DNA of 64,000 bases from Flaccisagitta enflata (GCA_965153355.1 OZ231127.1:7750001-7814000), one strand, 5' to 3'; positions 1-22,924 are shown, numbered from the stretch's first letter. The notes: a model not told the origin generated them from the sequence alone. Translations and numbers: made by a program.

Positions 1-366
1 ATGATTCTGCTTTTGAATGCAAAATTTTGCATTTCTTAACACATGGCCCTCTTCATATGAATCTTTAGAAAGACGCCACCTTTTTGAAAATCTCAATTTT
101 TGAATCTCTATGCAATAATTTTACCCAAGACATGTCAGATTGTAAAATAAGATTTTCCTCAAAGGTTTCCTTTTTTTTGGACCTTCATCCCTACATTTCA
201 CAATTACTTTGGACACAAAAATTGTTTTTAATGCAAAAATAGTTTAAACACAAACTAATTATCATTTTTCATTGATAAAGTATTTTGATTATTAATGTCT
301 ATGATATTGCTAAAAAACGTGTTGACTGATCAAATTTTGTCTTCGATTGCACCCTGATATTTGCAG

Positions 367-560
367 CTGCCCTGATGGCGTCATAAAGCAAGAATACACG
401 AGCTCGCTTCTCAGGCAGTTCCTTAAAACCTCTTTCCGTCTTTAAATTCATTCATTTATCCGTTTATTCCTTCATTCATCTGTATCTCCAGCTCAGCGCA
501 CCTGCCCTGATGGCGTTGTAAGGCAAGAATGTTCGAGCTTTGCGATGATGTCACAACCAG
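367..560 (+). repeat. Two partial copies of the CGGC exon 5' edge
   Basis: After ttgcag (361-366) and after tctccag (485-491) the start of the exon at 1018 recurs (CTGCCCTGATGGCGT..AAGCAAGAAT). Each copy carries its own acceptor-like AG and part of the TTCA-rich intron. Frames decay within about 50 nt, so these look like exon-edge duplicates rather than full exons. Confidence 0.75.
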
Positions 561-574
561 CTTCCTTTCATCCA

Positions 575-1006
575 TTCATCTTTTATTCATTCATTCATTC
601 ATTCATTCATTCATTCATTCATTTATTCATTCATTCATTCATTCATTCATTCATTCATTCATTCATTCATTCATTTATTCATTTATTCATTCATTCATTC
701 ATTCATTCAATCATTCATTTATTCATTCATTCATTCATTCATTCATTCATTCATTCATTCATTCATTCATTTATCATTCATTCATCCATTTATTCATTCA
801 TTCATTCATTTATTCATTCATTTACTCATTCATTTATTCATTCATTCATTTATTCATTTATTCATTCATTCATTCATTCATTCATTCATTTATTCATTCA
901 TTCATTCATCTATTCATTCATTCATTCATTCATTCATTCATTCATTCATGCATTCATTCATTCATTCATTCATGCATTCATTCATTCATTCATTCATTCA
1001 TTCATT
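575..1006 (+). repeat. (TTCA)n microsatellite
   Basis: About 430 bases of TTCA units with occasional TTTA variants directly before the exon acceptor at 1017. The translated HSFIHSFI frames are artefacts. Confidence 0.98.
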
Positions 1007-1017
1007 TGCGTTTCCAG

Positions 1018-1169
1018 CTCAGCGCACGTGCCCTGATGGCGTTGTAAAGCAAGAATGCTCAAGTTCGCTGTGTGATGACATCAGTTGCAGTTTCCATCAC
1101 GAGGCTGCGTGTTTTGTCGATCCCTGCGGAGGATGCAACACGATCTTCCTTGACATCAACAACCAGAAG
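1018..1169 (+). CDS. Exon: cysteine-rich CGGC segment
   Basis: Acceptor tttccag at 1011-1017, donor AAG|gtaagg at 1169. It enters with 2 nt of a codon and ends in phase 0. It encodes CPDGVVKQEC, then a run of spaced cysteines ending DPCGGCNTIFLD, a pattern that in many invertebrate surface proteins sits just before a new cysteine-rich domain. Two partial copies of its 5' edge lie upstream at 367 and 492. Confidence 0.8.
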
Positions 1170-4100
1170 GTAAGGATTTTAAGGCGCCATTAGTCCGTCG
1201 GGCCTCTAGTGCATCATTTTAGTAGCGTGCTACGCAACTCTACACCTCGCTATGTCGGTTGGTTGGTCGGTTAGTTGGTTGGTTGGTCGGTCTGTCCCCT
1301 TTTTTGGGCAGCGGCACCAAAGGGGCCGATGACTTGTGCTCCTTTGTATATTGGAGAATTCTGACCTCCTTTCATAAGGGCAATGTTGTTTCAACTTTCA
1401 TAAGTATCAGTACCTTGGTAAAGAATGCCGGCGGTCCCAGTTGGTTGTACCTCGATTCTTGCCTCTAAGGGTATGGTTTTCTAATCAGTATTGCTAGTGT
1501 CAGTACTTCCATCAGTACATTAGTAATCTTTGATTGTAACCATTGTAAGATATTTTGTGTATACTAAATGGTATGGGCCTGTCCAACCCTATACTAATGA
1601 GGTATGCAGTCAAGCTGATAATTTTGTCAGGTAAGCTCTTTGTTTGTTAATAGTCGGGAAAAAAGTCGAAGTCAGTCTTCGACTTTTTGACATATTCGAG
1701 AGAAACGGGGTTTTCATTTTCTTATGAGAAAGTTGAGGGTCTCCTAGGGCGGATTGGGCCTCCAATGAAATTGATAGGGTAAGTAAATTGGATAATTCTC
1801 TTTCATTTTGCGCCAAGCAGATTGCTCTACGACAAATACTTTTCGCGCTATGATTTTTTAAAGATTTGTTTACGAAAAATTCAAATGGGATTTTTTACGA
1901 TTTTTTTTTTTATTTTGTGTAAGATCAATAAAGGAGTCTATTCATGTTTATTTGAGCATGCAAATACAGAGAAAATGTTTATGAGCACAGCTGCTTATCT
2001 GTGAGGGCGTTTTTGAGCATTTTAGCTCATTTAGCTCACTTAGCTCAGTCTGTTCTTTCTGATTTTAAATACGATAAATGAATGAATATTTTCATACTTG
2101 TTTAAGCAAGCAAATACAAAAAATATGTCAGTGAGCAGAGCTGCTCATCTGTGAGAGTGTTTTTAAGTATTTTAGCTCATTTAGCTCATTTAGCTTGCTC
2201 TTTTTCTCTGATTTGAAATAGGATAAATGAAATAATGTTTTGATTTAAGCATGCAAATACAAGAAAGTATGTCAGTAAGCAAAGCTGGTTGTCTGGTTGA
2301 ATTATTTTGAATATTTTAGCTCACCTAGCTCATTTGGCTTGGTTCTATTTTTCTCTGATTTTCAGTGCAATCAGTACATACAATTGCTTTTGATTTAATC
2401 TAATAAATAAAACAAATTCCATGACTGAAGACAAAAGCAGGATGAAAAGTGACCAATGCTTACAACTTTTTTCCTCACGGCGACAGCCGCCATTACTGGT
2501 AAAGGATAGTTATGAGCAATCCGGAGTAAACACCGTTGAAAGCTTGCAAGGCTTTCATCCTTTGTATATTGGAAAATTCTGGCCTCCTTTCATAAGGGCA
2601 ATGTTGTTTCAACTTTCATAGGGGAAATTTCTCTATCTCCTTCTCCTTCTCCTCCTTCTCTGTTCACCCCCTTCGCTGCTCATATCCTAGCCTTGAGACC
2701 CAAATCTTAGCCTCGAGGCCCCAATTCTAGCTTTAAGGCCCAAATCCCAGCCTTGAGGCTCAAATCCAAACCTAGAGAATTAAATCCCAGCCTTGAGGCT
2801 CAAATTCCAGTCTAGAGGCTCAAATCCCAGCCTAGACGCTCAAATCTCAGCCTAGAGGCTCAAATCCCAGCCTAGACGCTCAAACCCCAGCCTTGAGTTT
2901 CAAATCCCAGCCTCAAGGCTCACATGTCAGCCTCAAGGCTCACATCTCAGCCTCAGGACTCACATCGCAACCTCGAGGCTCAGATTCCAACCTCAAGCCT
3001 CAAATTCCAGCCCCAAGACTCAAATCTCAGCTTGAGGCTCAATTCAGAGCCTCAGGACTCAAATCACAGCCTCGAGACTCAAATACCATTATTCATGCTC
3101 AAATTTAAGCCTAGATCCTCAAAACTTACTGAGCATAGGTCATCGACCCCTTTGGGGCCGCTGCCCCTCTCACCATCCCACCTCAACATATACTCACATA
3201 GGGGCAACGGGTACCGCTAACCATCTTACGCTTTTGCGACTTGATTTTTTGGCGTTTTTTGGGCAGCGGCCTCAAAGGGCTGATGTCCTGTAGGACACAG
3301 GGGGGAATTTCCAGACGTCCGTCCTTCCGTTCGTCCTTCTGTCCGTCCGCTGGCCATCGAGGCCTCAAATCCTCTCAGGCCTGATTTAGGCCCTCTAAGC
3401 CCTCAAATCAGCTCGCCAGGCCTCAAATCAGATCTCCAAGACTCAAATCCGCTCTCAAGGCCTCAAATCAGTTCTCCAAGCTTCTAATCTGCCCCTCAGG
3501 CCTCAAATCTCCCCTCGGATCTCAGGCCTGCCCCCAGACCTCAAATCTAATCTTCAGGCCTAAAATCTATACTCTCAGGCCTTAAATTTGCCCTCTCTGG
3601 CAGATTCAAGGCTTGAGAGGGCAGATTTTAGGCCTGAGAGGACAGATTTCAGGGCAGAGAGGGGGGTGTTCAGGCCTGATAGGGCAGATTTCAGGCCTGA
3701 GAGGGCGTGGGGGAGACGGATGGATGGACGGACGGACGGACGGACGGACAAACAAACAAAAGTCTCCCTGTGTTCTACAGGACTTCGTCCTTTTCAGGGT
3801 TGCTGCCCTGCTTCCTCTCACTCGATCCACAATTGTGTAAAGCAGGGCAACGGGTATCGCTGACCACATATTGCCCTTGGGCGACCTGTTCTCCCTTTGA
3901 CCACCTGAGGCCGACTGACGGGGAGTGATTGGCGGAGAGAGTTCGTGAAAGCGCTCTAAAAATTGCTCACGGATAGATATACCAGATAGATAGAGGTACC
4001 AGTTTTTAGATGCGTCATCGCATCTCTATAAGAGGGTCTGTCTATCCGTCCGTCCGTCCGTCCGTCGATCCGTCCGTCCGTTACGCCTCTTCTAATATCA

Positions 4101-4926
4101 CGCAGATGAGGCATCTAGTTGCCCGCCAGGGCTTGTTTACCACTGACGGACAAACTAGCGTACATATCAGTTCATCAAAATAAGGCCGGATACACGGCAA
4201 GACAGTCGCGGATGGTTGGGCAGGGGCAATAATGAAAAAAAACGCTGGCAACTCAAAAACATACCGGACCGACGGATGGACGGACAAACAGGCGGACTGA
4301 CGGAATGACCTACACGGCAATTTGTTGAGTCGTGTGTCCGTGACAAAAAAAACTGATCATTAAGAAAAACGTAATTCAGGTGAATTGCTCTGATCCTCCT
4401 TCAAAATGCGAACGCCATTTGGTCCGAGCTGAAAGACAAATTCGATTAAAAGACGATATTTCTGGAAGCATCTTCAAACCAAGCTGTCTTCAAGATGGAA
4501 ACTATAACACTACTCAGTGCCATAGTAAGTGAAGATTATTTGATGTTAGCGACCTACAGAAGAAAATCATTCTAACGAACACGCTTTTTACGAAATTCCG
4601 CCTCTAACGAATATCTTTTAAAGTCCCATCATTCTTTCTTTAGATTCTTTGTTAAAAAAATCGCCTACAACGAACTGTGACTAACTAAAAATCGCCTGTA
4701 AGAAAGTATTTTTCAGTGAAAAAGAAATTAATGTGTGACGTTTTACGATTTTTTTCAAAAGGAAGGAAGGAAGGAAGGAAGGAAGGAAAGAAGGAAGGAA
4801 AGACAAAACCGAGGGTAAGAAAGGAAGGAAGGAGGGAAGGAAGGAAGGAGGGATGGAAGGAAGGAAGGAAGGAAGGAAGGAAGGAAGGAAGGAAGGAAGG
4901 AAGGTAGGAAGAAAAGAAGGAAGAAA

Positions 4927-5008
<82 letters not shown>

Positions 5009-5021
5009 GAGAAAGAAACAG

Positions 5022-5064
<43 letters not shown>

Positions 5065-8000
5065 AACAGAGAAAGAAAGAAAGAAACAGAGAAAGAAAGA
5101 AAGAAATAAAGGAAGAAGAGAGAAAGGATGAAAACAAAGAAAGAAAGAGAAATAAGGCGATCCTAGAGAGAGGGAAGAAGTGTGTGTGTGTGTGCGTGCG
5201 TGCGTGCGTGTGTGTGTGTGTTTGTGTGTGTGTACGCGATCATATGCCATTTTGTATCCCGTTACTTTTATGTTGTCTTTCTAAATGAACAAAACATTCT
5301 GATGGTTGGTTATGCTACTATATTACTAGCAATTATTGCTCTATGGCTACAGCGAAATTCGCCTGTAACGAAAAAATACCAGGTTTCCTTGGGCTTCGTT
5401 AGAAAGGTTTTTAACTGTATCTCTAAATTAAGTTTTCTTTAAGATGGAAATTACAACACTTCTCAGTGCCATAGTAAGTAAAGATTATTTGATGTTAGCA
5501 ACCTATCTCTAAATTATGTTGTTTTTAAGATGGAAATTACAACACTTCTCAGTGCCATAGTAAGTGAAGATTATGTGATGTTAGCAACCTATCTCGAAAT
5601 TAAGTTGTCTTTAAGATGGAAATTACAACACTTCTCAGTGCCATAGTAAGTGAAGATTATTTGATGTTAGCGTCTTATCTCCAAACTAAGTTGTCTTCTA
5701 GATGGGAATGTCAACACTACTCAGTGCCATAGTAAGCACAATGGTAAGAGTAGAAATAGTCCCATGATTTGCTCCTATTTTGCCTTCTACAGCTGTTGAA
5801 GCTGATGGCACATTGGAGTTTGTTTGCTGGTGCGTTGATGTTGCTGGATTCCCGAAGAACTCATCCAGTCCTCCAGCTTGTGACTCTTGGCCAATTACAC
5901 ATGTATCAGCGGAAATCCCGCTTGATCAGCCTTACATCTTCATCAAAGATGCACAGACATCATTTGTAAGGTAGGTGTTTGTGTGTTTGTTTGTTTGTGT
6001 GTGTCTGTGTGTGTTTGTGCGTGCGTCGGTCCGTCGGTGCGTCCGTCCATCTATCACACTTTGTTTTTATGGGTTTTTGCGAACTTTGGCCTCACTGCTC
6101 CTACCCAAATGATCAAGTGACCTCAAATACAGCCCCTGCCCACCCGCGCGCGACTTGGGTAGCCGTGTATCCGGCCTTGTTTAGGTCCCAAGCACGCGAC
6201 ATTAAGTTGTTTTGCGAAAGTGCCCCAAACTTTTAATCCTGCATTATTTTCACTAATTTCTCAATATTCATCTTTTGATCCTTCCTCTCTGGCAAAAAGT
6301 GCTGCAACGAGCTATTTATCGTCTGCATTTGAAATCCCCGAAGAGACGATAGAGGACGCGTCGGTCACATCATCATCGGTCTTGAAATTCACGCTGAGAG
6401 TCAAATCGGTCCCAGCTTCGGGGGTTGCTTTTGATCCGAATTTGGACGTTTCTTCATTGGCTTTCAGAATTGAAGCGGCGGTGAGAACGATAGTGGGAGA
6501 ACCGCCTTTTTGGCTCCTTTGACAAAAATCTACCTGGACAGCTGTTAGCAGTCAGAAATAATCAGTCTCTGCAACTGGGAATTGGGAGTTAAAATTCCAA
6601 AATATTTGAATTTTTACACTATTTAGTCGTGGACACGCGACTCTACTTCACCTTGCCGTGTCAGTCCGTCTGTCCGTCCGTCCATCCCGTAACATTTTTG
6701 AATTACGAGCGGTTTCCGCATTACTGCTCCTGCCCAACCGTCCGCGACTAGATTGCCGTGTATTTGGCCTTGTTTTTGTAACAACGTCAACGTCAATTTT
6801 TGGGTTTACAATGAATTTACATTTTAGGCAGTTCCAAGGCTTGAACGTATTCTTTTGCTCATTGATTCAACTATTCTAAATCAACATTTTCTTTGCAAAA
6901 ATAAAAATTGGTTGGTTTGATATAACAGACTAACTATGATACTGTCCTGATGTCCTCTCCTGTCCTAATTTCCTGTCCTGAATGATTCTTAGGTTCAAGA
7001 CGGGAAATTCGAGTTTGAATTTGACGGCAAAACTTTCATGAGTCTTTTGGGAAAATTCGTCTACCATCAGTATGTAGAACCTGAGCTACCAGCAGAGGTT
7101 AGTAGCACTGTAAACGTTATCAGTATGTAGAACCTGACCTACCAGCAGAGGTACGTAAATAACATTCGCATGGTAAGCATTTTCAGTATGTAGAACCTGA
7201 CCTACCAGCAGAGGTACATAAATGATATTCGCATTCTTACCATTTTCAGTACGTGTAGAACCTGACCTACCAGCAGAGGTAAACAGAACTGTAACCATTA
7301 TCGGTACAAATAATATCGCGGCACCATTGTTGTCATTCATGACTGTTGAGTCACAATATTTTAACTACAGTGGACTACCGCGTTTTCGTCACCTGATTTA
7401 ACAACATTTCGGATTTAACATCCAAGTTTCTTTAGTCCCAAATTTTTACAGGCTTTTGTAGTATTAATTCTACTCAATTTAACAACACCTGATTTAACAT
7501 CCAAACCTGATTTAAAGTTACTATTTTTAAGTCCCATGGATGACATTTACCTGATTTAGTGACATCAAAGTCTTATCTGATAATCTTTTTATACTTGATA
7601 TTTTTTTAGCACTAATGTGTTTTAGAATACTCTAATGAATTTTTAAAGAAATACAAAAAAGAAATAGATTTTACAAAATTTCACAAAAAAGATATCATAT
7701 CATGAACTCAGAGGTTTGTTATCAATTTTGTTTAAAATGATCTGAAATAGAATTCATTATATTCATATACGTGATATTCTTAAATTTAAAAAAATGTTAT
7801 ATTATTCTAAAAGAGGCTATGTGTTAGTTCATTAACCAGTTGCATGAATACTAGACTTATGACTCTTGTAACTATTGTAAATACATATACAAACTATTAC
7901 AAACATATTTCATAACTATCAAAACTGAATACAATTAAAAATATAGATTCAATTTGACAACACTCGGATTTAACGACCAAAATTCCCCAGTCCCTTCAAG

Positions 8001-10139
8001 GTCGTTGAATCGGGTTTCAACTGTACTCGTAATTTCACATAATGCTGATTAACGCAAGACCAACATTACGCCAATTGATACTTGTTTTTGTGTTGTTTCG
8101 TTGTATTGTTTAATTGCAGGGATTAGGAATGACGACGATCATAATTGCCATTCTCGTCCCCGCTGCGGCGTTGATCATTCTCAGCATCGTCATTTTTAAA
8201 GTGGTGAGTGTTAAAAGAACGCTGTTTTCCAATCCGTAACTCGCTTATTCAAAGAATTTTAGGGCATATGTAATGAAAGTGATGTTTGAATTGCTTTATA
8301 AACGCATCTTTTCTTGGCATCTAGATATCTCCTAAATCTTATACTACTATCTTGCTGACAAGTATATCACAATCTGAAAAAAGTTACAATTACCAGATTT
8401 TTCACATCTTAAAGATTTAAACAAATATTTGAAATGAGAATTATCTTGTGATTGTAGTTTTATTTGTTTAAAATTAGAAGCAACACTTTTCCAAAATAGA
8501 TGCTTCCTTTCTAATGGTGATATATTTGTTTGCAAGATAGTAATTCAGCAAGTCGTCTCAGATTGATTGATGCTAATGATTTTAGAAAGCAAATTAAGAC
8601 ACCCACAGAAAAGTTGATTCAGGGCCCCCATTAAGCATATTACTCCAAATCCAACCTATCACCAAACATTCAAATGGGCCCTAAATCTGCGCCACTGCTG
8701 CTAAGAGGCTAATTTGGGGCCCTTTCAGGCATATTACCCCAACGTATTACTATCTGTATCTAGACACCCAATTCGGCCCTGAATATCCAACACAGACGCT
8801 AAGAGGCTAGTTTTGCACCCCATCAAGCTTAGTACCCCATCCTATCTCTAGACACCCTAATTGGCCCTAAATATCCTTAAACTCCCCTCATTCAGTTGAA
8901 GAGTAAATCAGCCAAGAAAAGCAACAAACAATTTACTCGGATGGATTCGGCCTCCAGTACCAAAAAGATCATTCCAAAACAAAACCAGCGTCGAATGGAA
9001 CAAGGTGGGCATAAGGGGCATAATCGTCCGACAATTGGGCAAAATACTTGTTGAATAATCATTGTCCCAATAATTGTGCATAATACTTGTCGAATAATTA
9101 TTACCCCAAAATTGCAGGAAGTATCTCTTCTTTGTAACATTCCCGAGCGGTACAAACCCCATCAAAACCAGAGGAGGAGACAGATTCCCCCATTAATCAA
9201 CAGGACTTTTCCCCGAGAGGAAAGACAATGCTTCTTGCAGTATTAGGCCAGGACAACAATTTTGTTATTTGACATATATACACTCACCAAAGAATCATTC
9301 TTTCCCCGTGTCTAGCAAATAGCTGCATGTTACCACGCGAATCAAAAAAAAATGTCGCACCTCTTTATTTGATAATAAAACAGATAAAACAAAAACAATT
9401 CGAACTAATTTCTATTGAGTCATATTTGAAGATCTTAAAAAAAATCTTGCGTTCTAGACCAATTTCAGGTCTGTATCTTAAACAATTTTGAAGCTAGAGC
9501 TCTGCAAACAGAAACACTATTTTGCTAAAATGCACTTTTTTAAATAGGGATTGCAAAACTGAAATAGGCAACGTTTTTACTCAAACTGATGCCATTTCTA
9601 TACTAATAAATATAGCAATACCAGATTTGCGCCTTATGAAAGTACTTTTTAAAGGGCTTTAAAATGGTCTAAGATCTTTATTATGCTTTCTTAAATTTAT
9701 TGGCTAAATTAACCATTTAAAAGTGCGTTTTTTTTTTGGTTTTGTTTTTTGTTTTTTGGATTCGCCTGGTATTCTTTCTCTGTTTTTATCAAACAGGTGG
9801 CGTCATCAACATTCACGCGGATATTCATTTTGATCTTCATCAGGTTATGTTCCTTTTGTTTTGGTTTCGTTTTTGTTTTTGTTTTGTTTTTTTTTTTGAT
9901 GAACAAAACAGTTCATGACAGCATGTAAGACATGAATGTTCAATGATTTTTTTTATTTGGATATCAAAAAAACATGAAAACATCTGCTAATATCTGTTAG
10001 CATCTGCTGACTATCTGTCAATCCTTGATTTTAGGGTCAACAAGGACATGGCTATCATTCTTCGCAGCAAGGACATGGCTATCATCCTCCCCGCTACAAC
10101 TTGTCGGCACCTGTACCACCTCCGTATACTATCTCATAA
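1018..10139 (+). CDS. Thyroglobulin type-1 single-pass membrane protein (3' part, 8 exons)
   Basis: Exons 1018-1169, 4380-4524, 5793-5970, 6300-6480, 6993-7097, 8120-8203, 8896-9004 and 10045-10139 join in frame to 348 residues plus TAA; the 5' end lies left of the window or is unseen. Order: cysteine-rich segment with DPCGGC, a thyroglobulin type-1 repeat (PSC..DGNYNTTQC, then CWCV), a beta-rich extracellular segment, one hydrophobic helix (TIIIAILVPAAALIILSIVI), a basic stretch, and a tail with two QGHGYH repeats and a PPPY motif. Topology implies a type I surface protein with a short cytoplasmic tail. Tg-1 repeats in other proteins often bind or inhibit cysteine proteases, and PPxY motifs bind WW domains; both roles are only inferred here. 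Three of its exons have tandem-duplicated edges. Function unknown. Confidence 0.82.
1920..2345 (+). repeat. Tandem repeat, about 150 bp x 3
   Basis: Three diverged copies share gagcatgcaaatacagaga-like starts, gctgcttatctgtgag, and runs of agctcatttagctca. Confidence 0.75.
2545..3233 (+). mobile_element. Foldback element, beta type, with ~20-bp array
   Basis: The right end carries the family signature (cataggtcatcgacccc, ggggccgctgcccc, gggtaccgctaaccatctta). The interior (2690-3120) is an array of aggctcaaatcccagcct units. The left arm is broken: a block at 2560-2620 also occurs at 1350-1405. Confidence 0.7.
3258..3893 (+). mobile_element. Foldback element, alpha/gamma type
   Basis: Left arm GGGCAGCGGCCTCAAAGGGC then gatgtcctgtaggacacagg; right arm ctgtgttctacaggacttcg, then agcagggcaacgggtatcgc. 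Between them are arrays of ctcaggcctcaaatc units that switch strand near 3610, plus a (GACG)n tract. Confidence 0.75.
4182..4345 (-). mobile_element. Hairpin-ended (GACG) element
   Basis: It begins aaggccggatacacggc and ends gagtcgtgtgtccgtgac, with a gacggacg tract inside. The same ends occur in many copies in this window. It stops 35 bases before the Tg-1 exon. Confidence 0.75.
4380..4524 (+). CDS. Exon: first half of thyroglobulin type-1 repeat
   Basis: Acceptor taattcag ends at 4379 and donor CATA|gtaagt follows 4524. It starts in phase 0, matching the previous exon, and ends in phase 1, matching the next. It encodes VNCSDPPSKCERH, later FKPSCLQDGNYNTTQCH, the Tg-1 signature C..DG.Y...QC. 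The 30-nt 3' edge recurs four more times downstream (5444, 5530, 5616, 5702). Confidence 0.85.
4763..5160 (+). repeat. (GGAA)n then (GAAA)n microsatellite
   Basis: Purine tract of GGAA units passing into GAAA units. Long frames on either strand are translated repeat. Confidence 0.98.
5181..5232 (+). repeat. (TG)n microsatellite
   Basis: TG units with a TGCG patch. Confidence 0.95.
5434..5740 (+). repeat. Four tandem copies of the Tg-1 exon 3' edge with donors
   Basis: 30-nt blocks at 5444-5473, 5530-5559, 5616-5645 and 5702-5731 match the end of the exon at 4495-4524 (ATGGAAATTACAACACTTCT, then CAGTGCCATA). Each is preceded by ttaag or tctag and followed by gtaagt or gtaagc. Used as an exon, each block would keep the frame and add NGNYNTSQCH-like residues. 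Confidence 0.85.
5793..5970 (+). CDS. Exon: CWCV half of thyroglobulin type-1 repeat
   Basis: Acceptor ccttctacag, phase-1 entry. It encodes GTLEFVCWCVDVAG, completing the Tg-1 repeat, then a further conserved-looking stretch ending KDAQTSFV. The chosen donor is AAG|gtaggt, whose phase fits the next exon; gtaagg at 5966 is an alternative donor but would break the frame with the next exon as modelled. Confidence 0.8.
6005..6182 (+). mobile_element. Hairpin-ended element (5' end merged with TG repeat)
   Basis: It has the gtccgtc tract, cactgctcctacccaaatg, cccctgcccacccg and the terminal gccgtgtatccggccttgtt hairpin. The agtcgc end is replaced by a TG tract. Confidence 0.7.
6300..6480 (+). CDS. 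Exon: extracellular segment
   Basis: The acceptor follows a pyrimidine-rich tract (tcttttgatccttcctctct) and aaaag; donor GCG|gtgaga. One nucleotide completes a Ser codon. It encodes SYLSSAFEIPEETI and VLKFTLRVKSVPASG, a helix followed by a beta pattern as in SEA-like or ferredoxin-like extracellular modules. The domain name is uncertain. Confidence 0.7.
6625..6776 (+). mobile_element. Hairpin-ended (GTCC) element
   Basis: Left hairpin agtcgtggacacgcgact, gtccgtccgtcc tract, then tgcccaaccgtccgcgact and gccgtgtatttggccttg. It lies inside an intron of the Tg-1 gene. Confidence 0.8.
6993..7097 (+). CDS. Exon: juxtamembrane extracellular segment
   Basis: Acceptor gattcttag, donor GAG|gttagt, 35 codons, phase 0 at both ends. 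It encodes VQDGKFEFEFDGK through YVEPELPAE. The last 27 nt with their donor are repeated three times in the following intron. Confidence 0.75.
7124..7278 (+). repeat. Three copies of an exon 3' edge with splice sites
   Basis: The 27-nt end of the exon at 6993-7097 (encoding YVEPDLPAE) recurs at 7124-7150 and 7187-7213, and at 7250-7278 with a 2-nt insertion. Copies 3 and 4 are preceded by ttttcag, all are followed by gta, and the first two extra copies preserve the frame. Confidence 0.85.
7368..8023 (+). mobile_element. TA-flanked MITE, Tc1/mariner- or pogo-like ends
   Basis: It begins CAGTGGACTACCGC and ends GGTTTCAACTG, with TA on both sides (7366-7367, 8024-8025). The interior has no protein frame. 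CAGT termini with a TA duplication are typical of Tc1/mariner/pogo relatives; assignment is by ends only. Confidence 0.6.
8120..8203 (+). CDS. Exon: transmembrane helix
   Basis: Acceptor tttaattgcag, donor GTG|gtgagt, 28 codons. It encodes GLGMTTIIIAILVPAAALII and onward to IVIFKV, one strongly hydrophobic helix followed by lysines in the next exon (positive-inside orientation). Confidence 0.85.
8600..8880 (+). repeat. Diverged ~130-bp tandem duplication
   Basis: Shared blocks gctaagaggcta, then tttggggcccttt / ttttgcaccccat, then attaccccaa and tctagacaccca. Confidence 0.6.
8896..9004 (+). CDS. Exon: basic cytoplasmic stretch
   Basis: Acceptor cattcag, donor CAAG|gtgggc. It encodes LKSKSAKKSNKQFTRMDS and further basic residues to RRMEQ. 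It ends in phase 1. Confidence 0.75.
9005..10044 (+). other. AT-rich intron
   Basis: Contains a short duplicated segment (9034-9110, aatacttgttgaataat) and T-rich tracts. Otherwise nothing recognised. Confidence 0.6.
10045..10139 (+). CDS. Last exon: QGHGYH repeats and PPPY tail
   Basis: The frame only closes with the acceptor aacaag at 10044; the stronger-looking ttttag at 10034 would shift the frame. It encodes GHGYHSSQQGHGYHPPRYN, then PVPPPYTIS and TAA at 10137-10139. ATTAAA at 10158 is a possible polyadenylation signal. The acceptor itself sits in a 21-nt direct repeat (caacaag / cagcaag gacatggctatcat). Confidence 0.72.
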
Positions 10140-10867
10140 TTGATGAAATCATTCATCATTAAACACTTAGTAACAACAAATTCATGCCGATTATCACATA
10201 TATTGCAAACAAATACAAACAACCAAACAAACAAATACGTGGTTTGTTCATTGCCCATGGAACGATACACTTTTAAAGTACAAATTGACTCAAAAGTTTT
10301 AGAAATTAGATTTAGCACCTAACTTGTGATGTGAAGTTTTTTCATAGATCGATGTACAGTGCCAGAAAAGGCTTGCAAAGCTTCAAATGACTTACTTTCA
10401 TCTTATTCAAATGTGGAGCAGAATTTATAATCGCAAGAAAGAAAAGGTCAGTAGGCCTAAATCGCGTGCGCCGGCATTGTCAGAAAAAGTCGGACAGACA
10501 GACAGACAGTAAAGTTTTCAAAATTACCTTTTTATCAGCCGCCTCCACCTACCTGTGTCCTGTCTAATGTTCAAAAATGTATAAAAGGCGAAAAAAAGCC
10601 TTGAAAATAACTGTGACGGACGGAAGGACGGATGGATGGACGGGCCACTGAACGACGGACCAAAAAGTGGCCTATACAGCCAGGTAGCACACAACTAATA
10701 ACAAGGCCAAGTAGGCCAATAAGGTGCGACATGTCGATCGTCGAACAAATGCGTTACAGACCGACCGACCAACAGACCGACAGACGGACAGAGCCAGTTA
10801 TTGAGGTGCTTTGTCGCACCTAAAAAGAACGCTAATTACTGAAAAATTGGAGCCTTAGACTTCAAAG
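10140..10867. other. Intergenic spacer between convergent genes
   Basis: The 3' flanks of the Tg-1 gene and the GPCR gene meet here, 728 bases apart. It contains one gtgcgac hairpin element and (GACG) tracts. No other gene seen. Confidence 0.7.
10703..10826 (+). mobile_element. GTGCGAC hairpin-ended element
   Basis: It starts aaggccaagtaggcc, aaggtgcgacatg, then gaccgaccaacagaccgac, and ends aggtgctttgtcgcacct (short hairpin) and taaaaa. Relatives are at 22232, 35816 and 56990. Confidence 0.75.

Positions 10868-22924
<12,057 letters not shown>

Larger units (their letters stand above)
1170..4379 (+). other. Intron with mixed repeats
   Basis: It holds a partial hairpin-ended element (about 1221-1315), a split beta-type foldback fragment (1300-1410 resuming at 2545), a tandem repeat (1920-2340), two foldback elements and a (GACG)n element. 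No coding exon was recognised. Confidence 0.7.

Noticed and set aside
529-1047. Long HSFIHSFI open frames
   Set aside because: Translations of (TTCA)n in several frames at once.
4681-5250. SFLSFFLS / KERKKERK open frames
   Set aside because: Translated GAAA/GGAA microsatellite; open on both strands.
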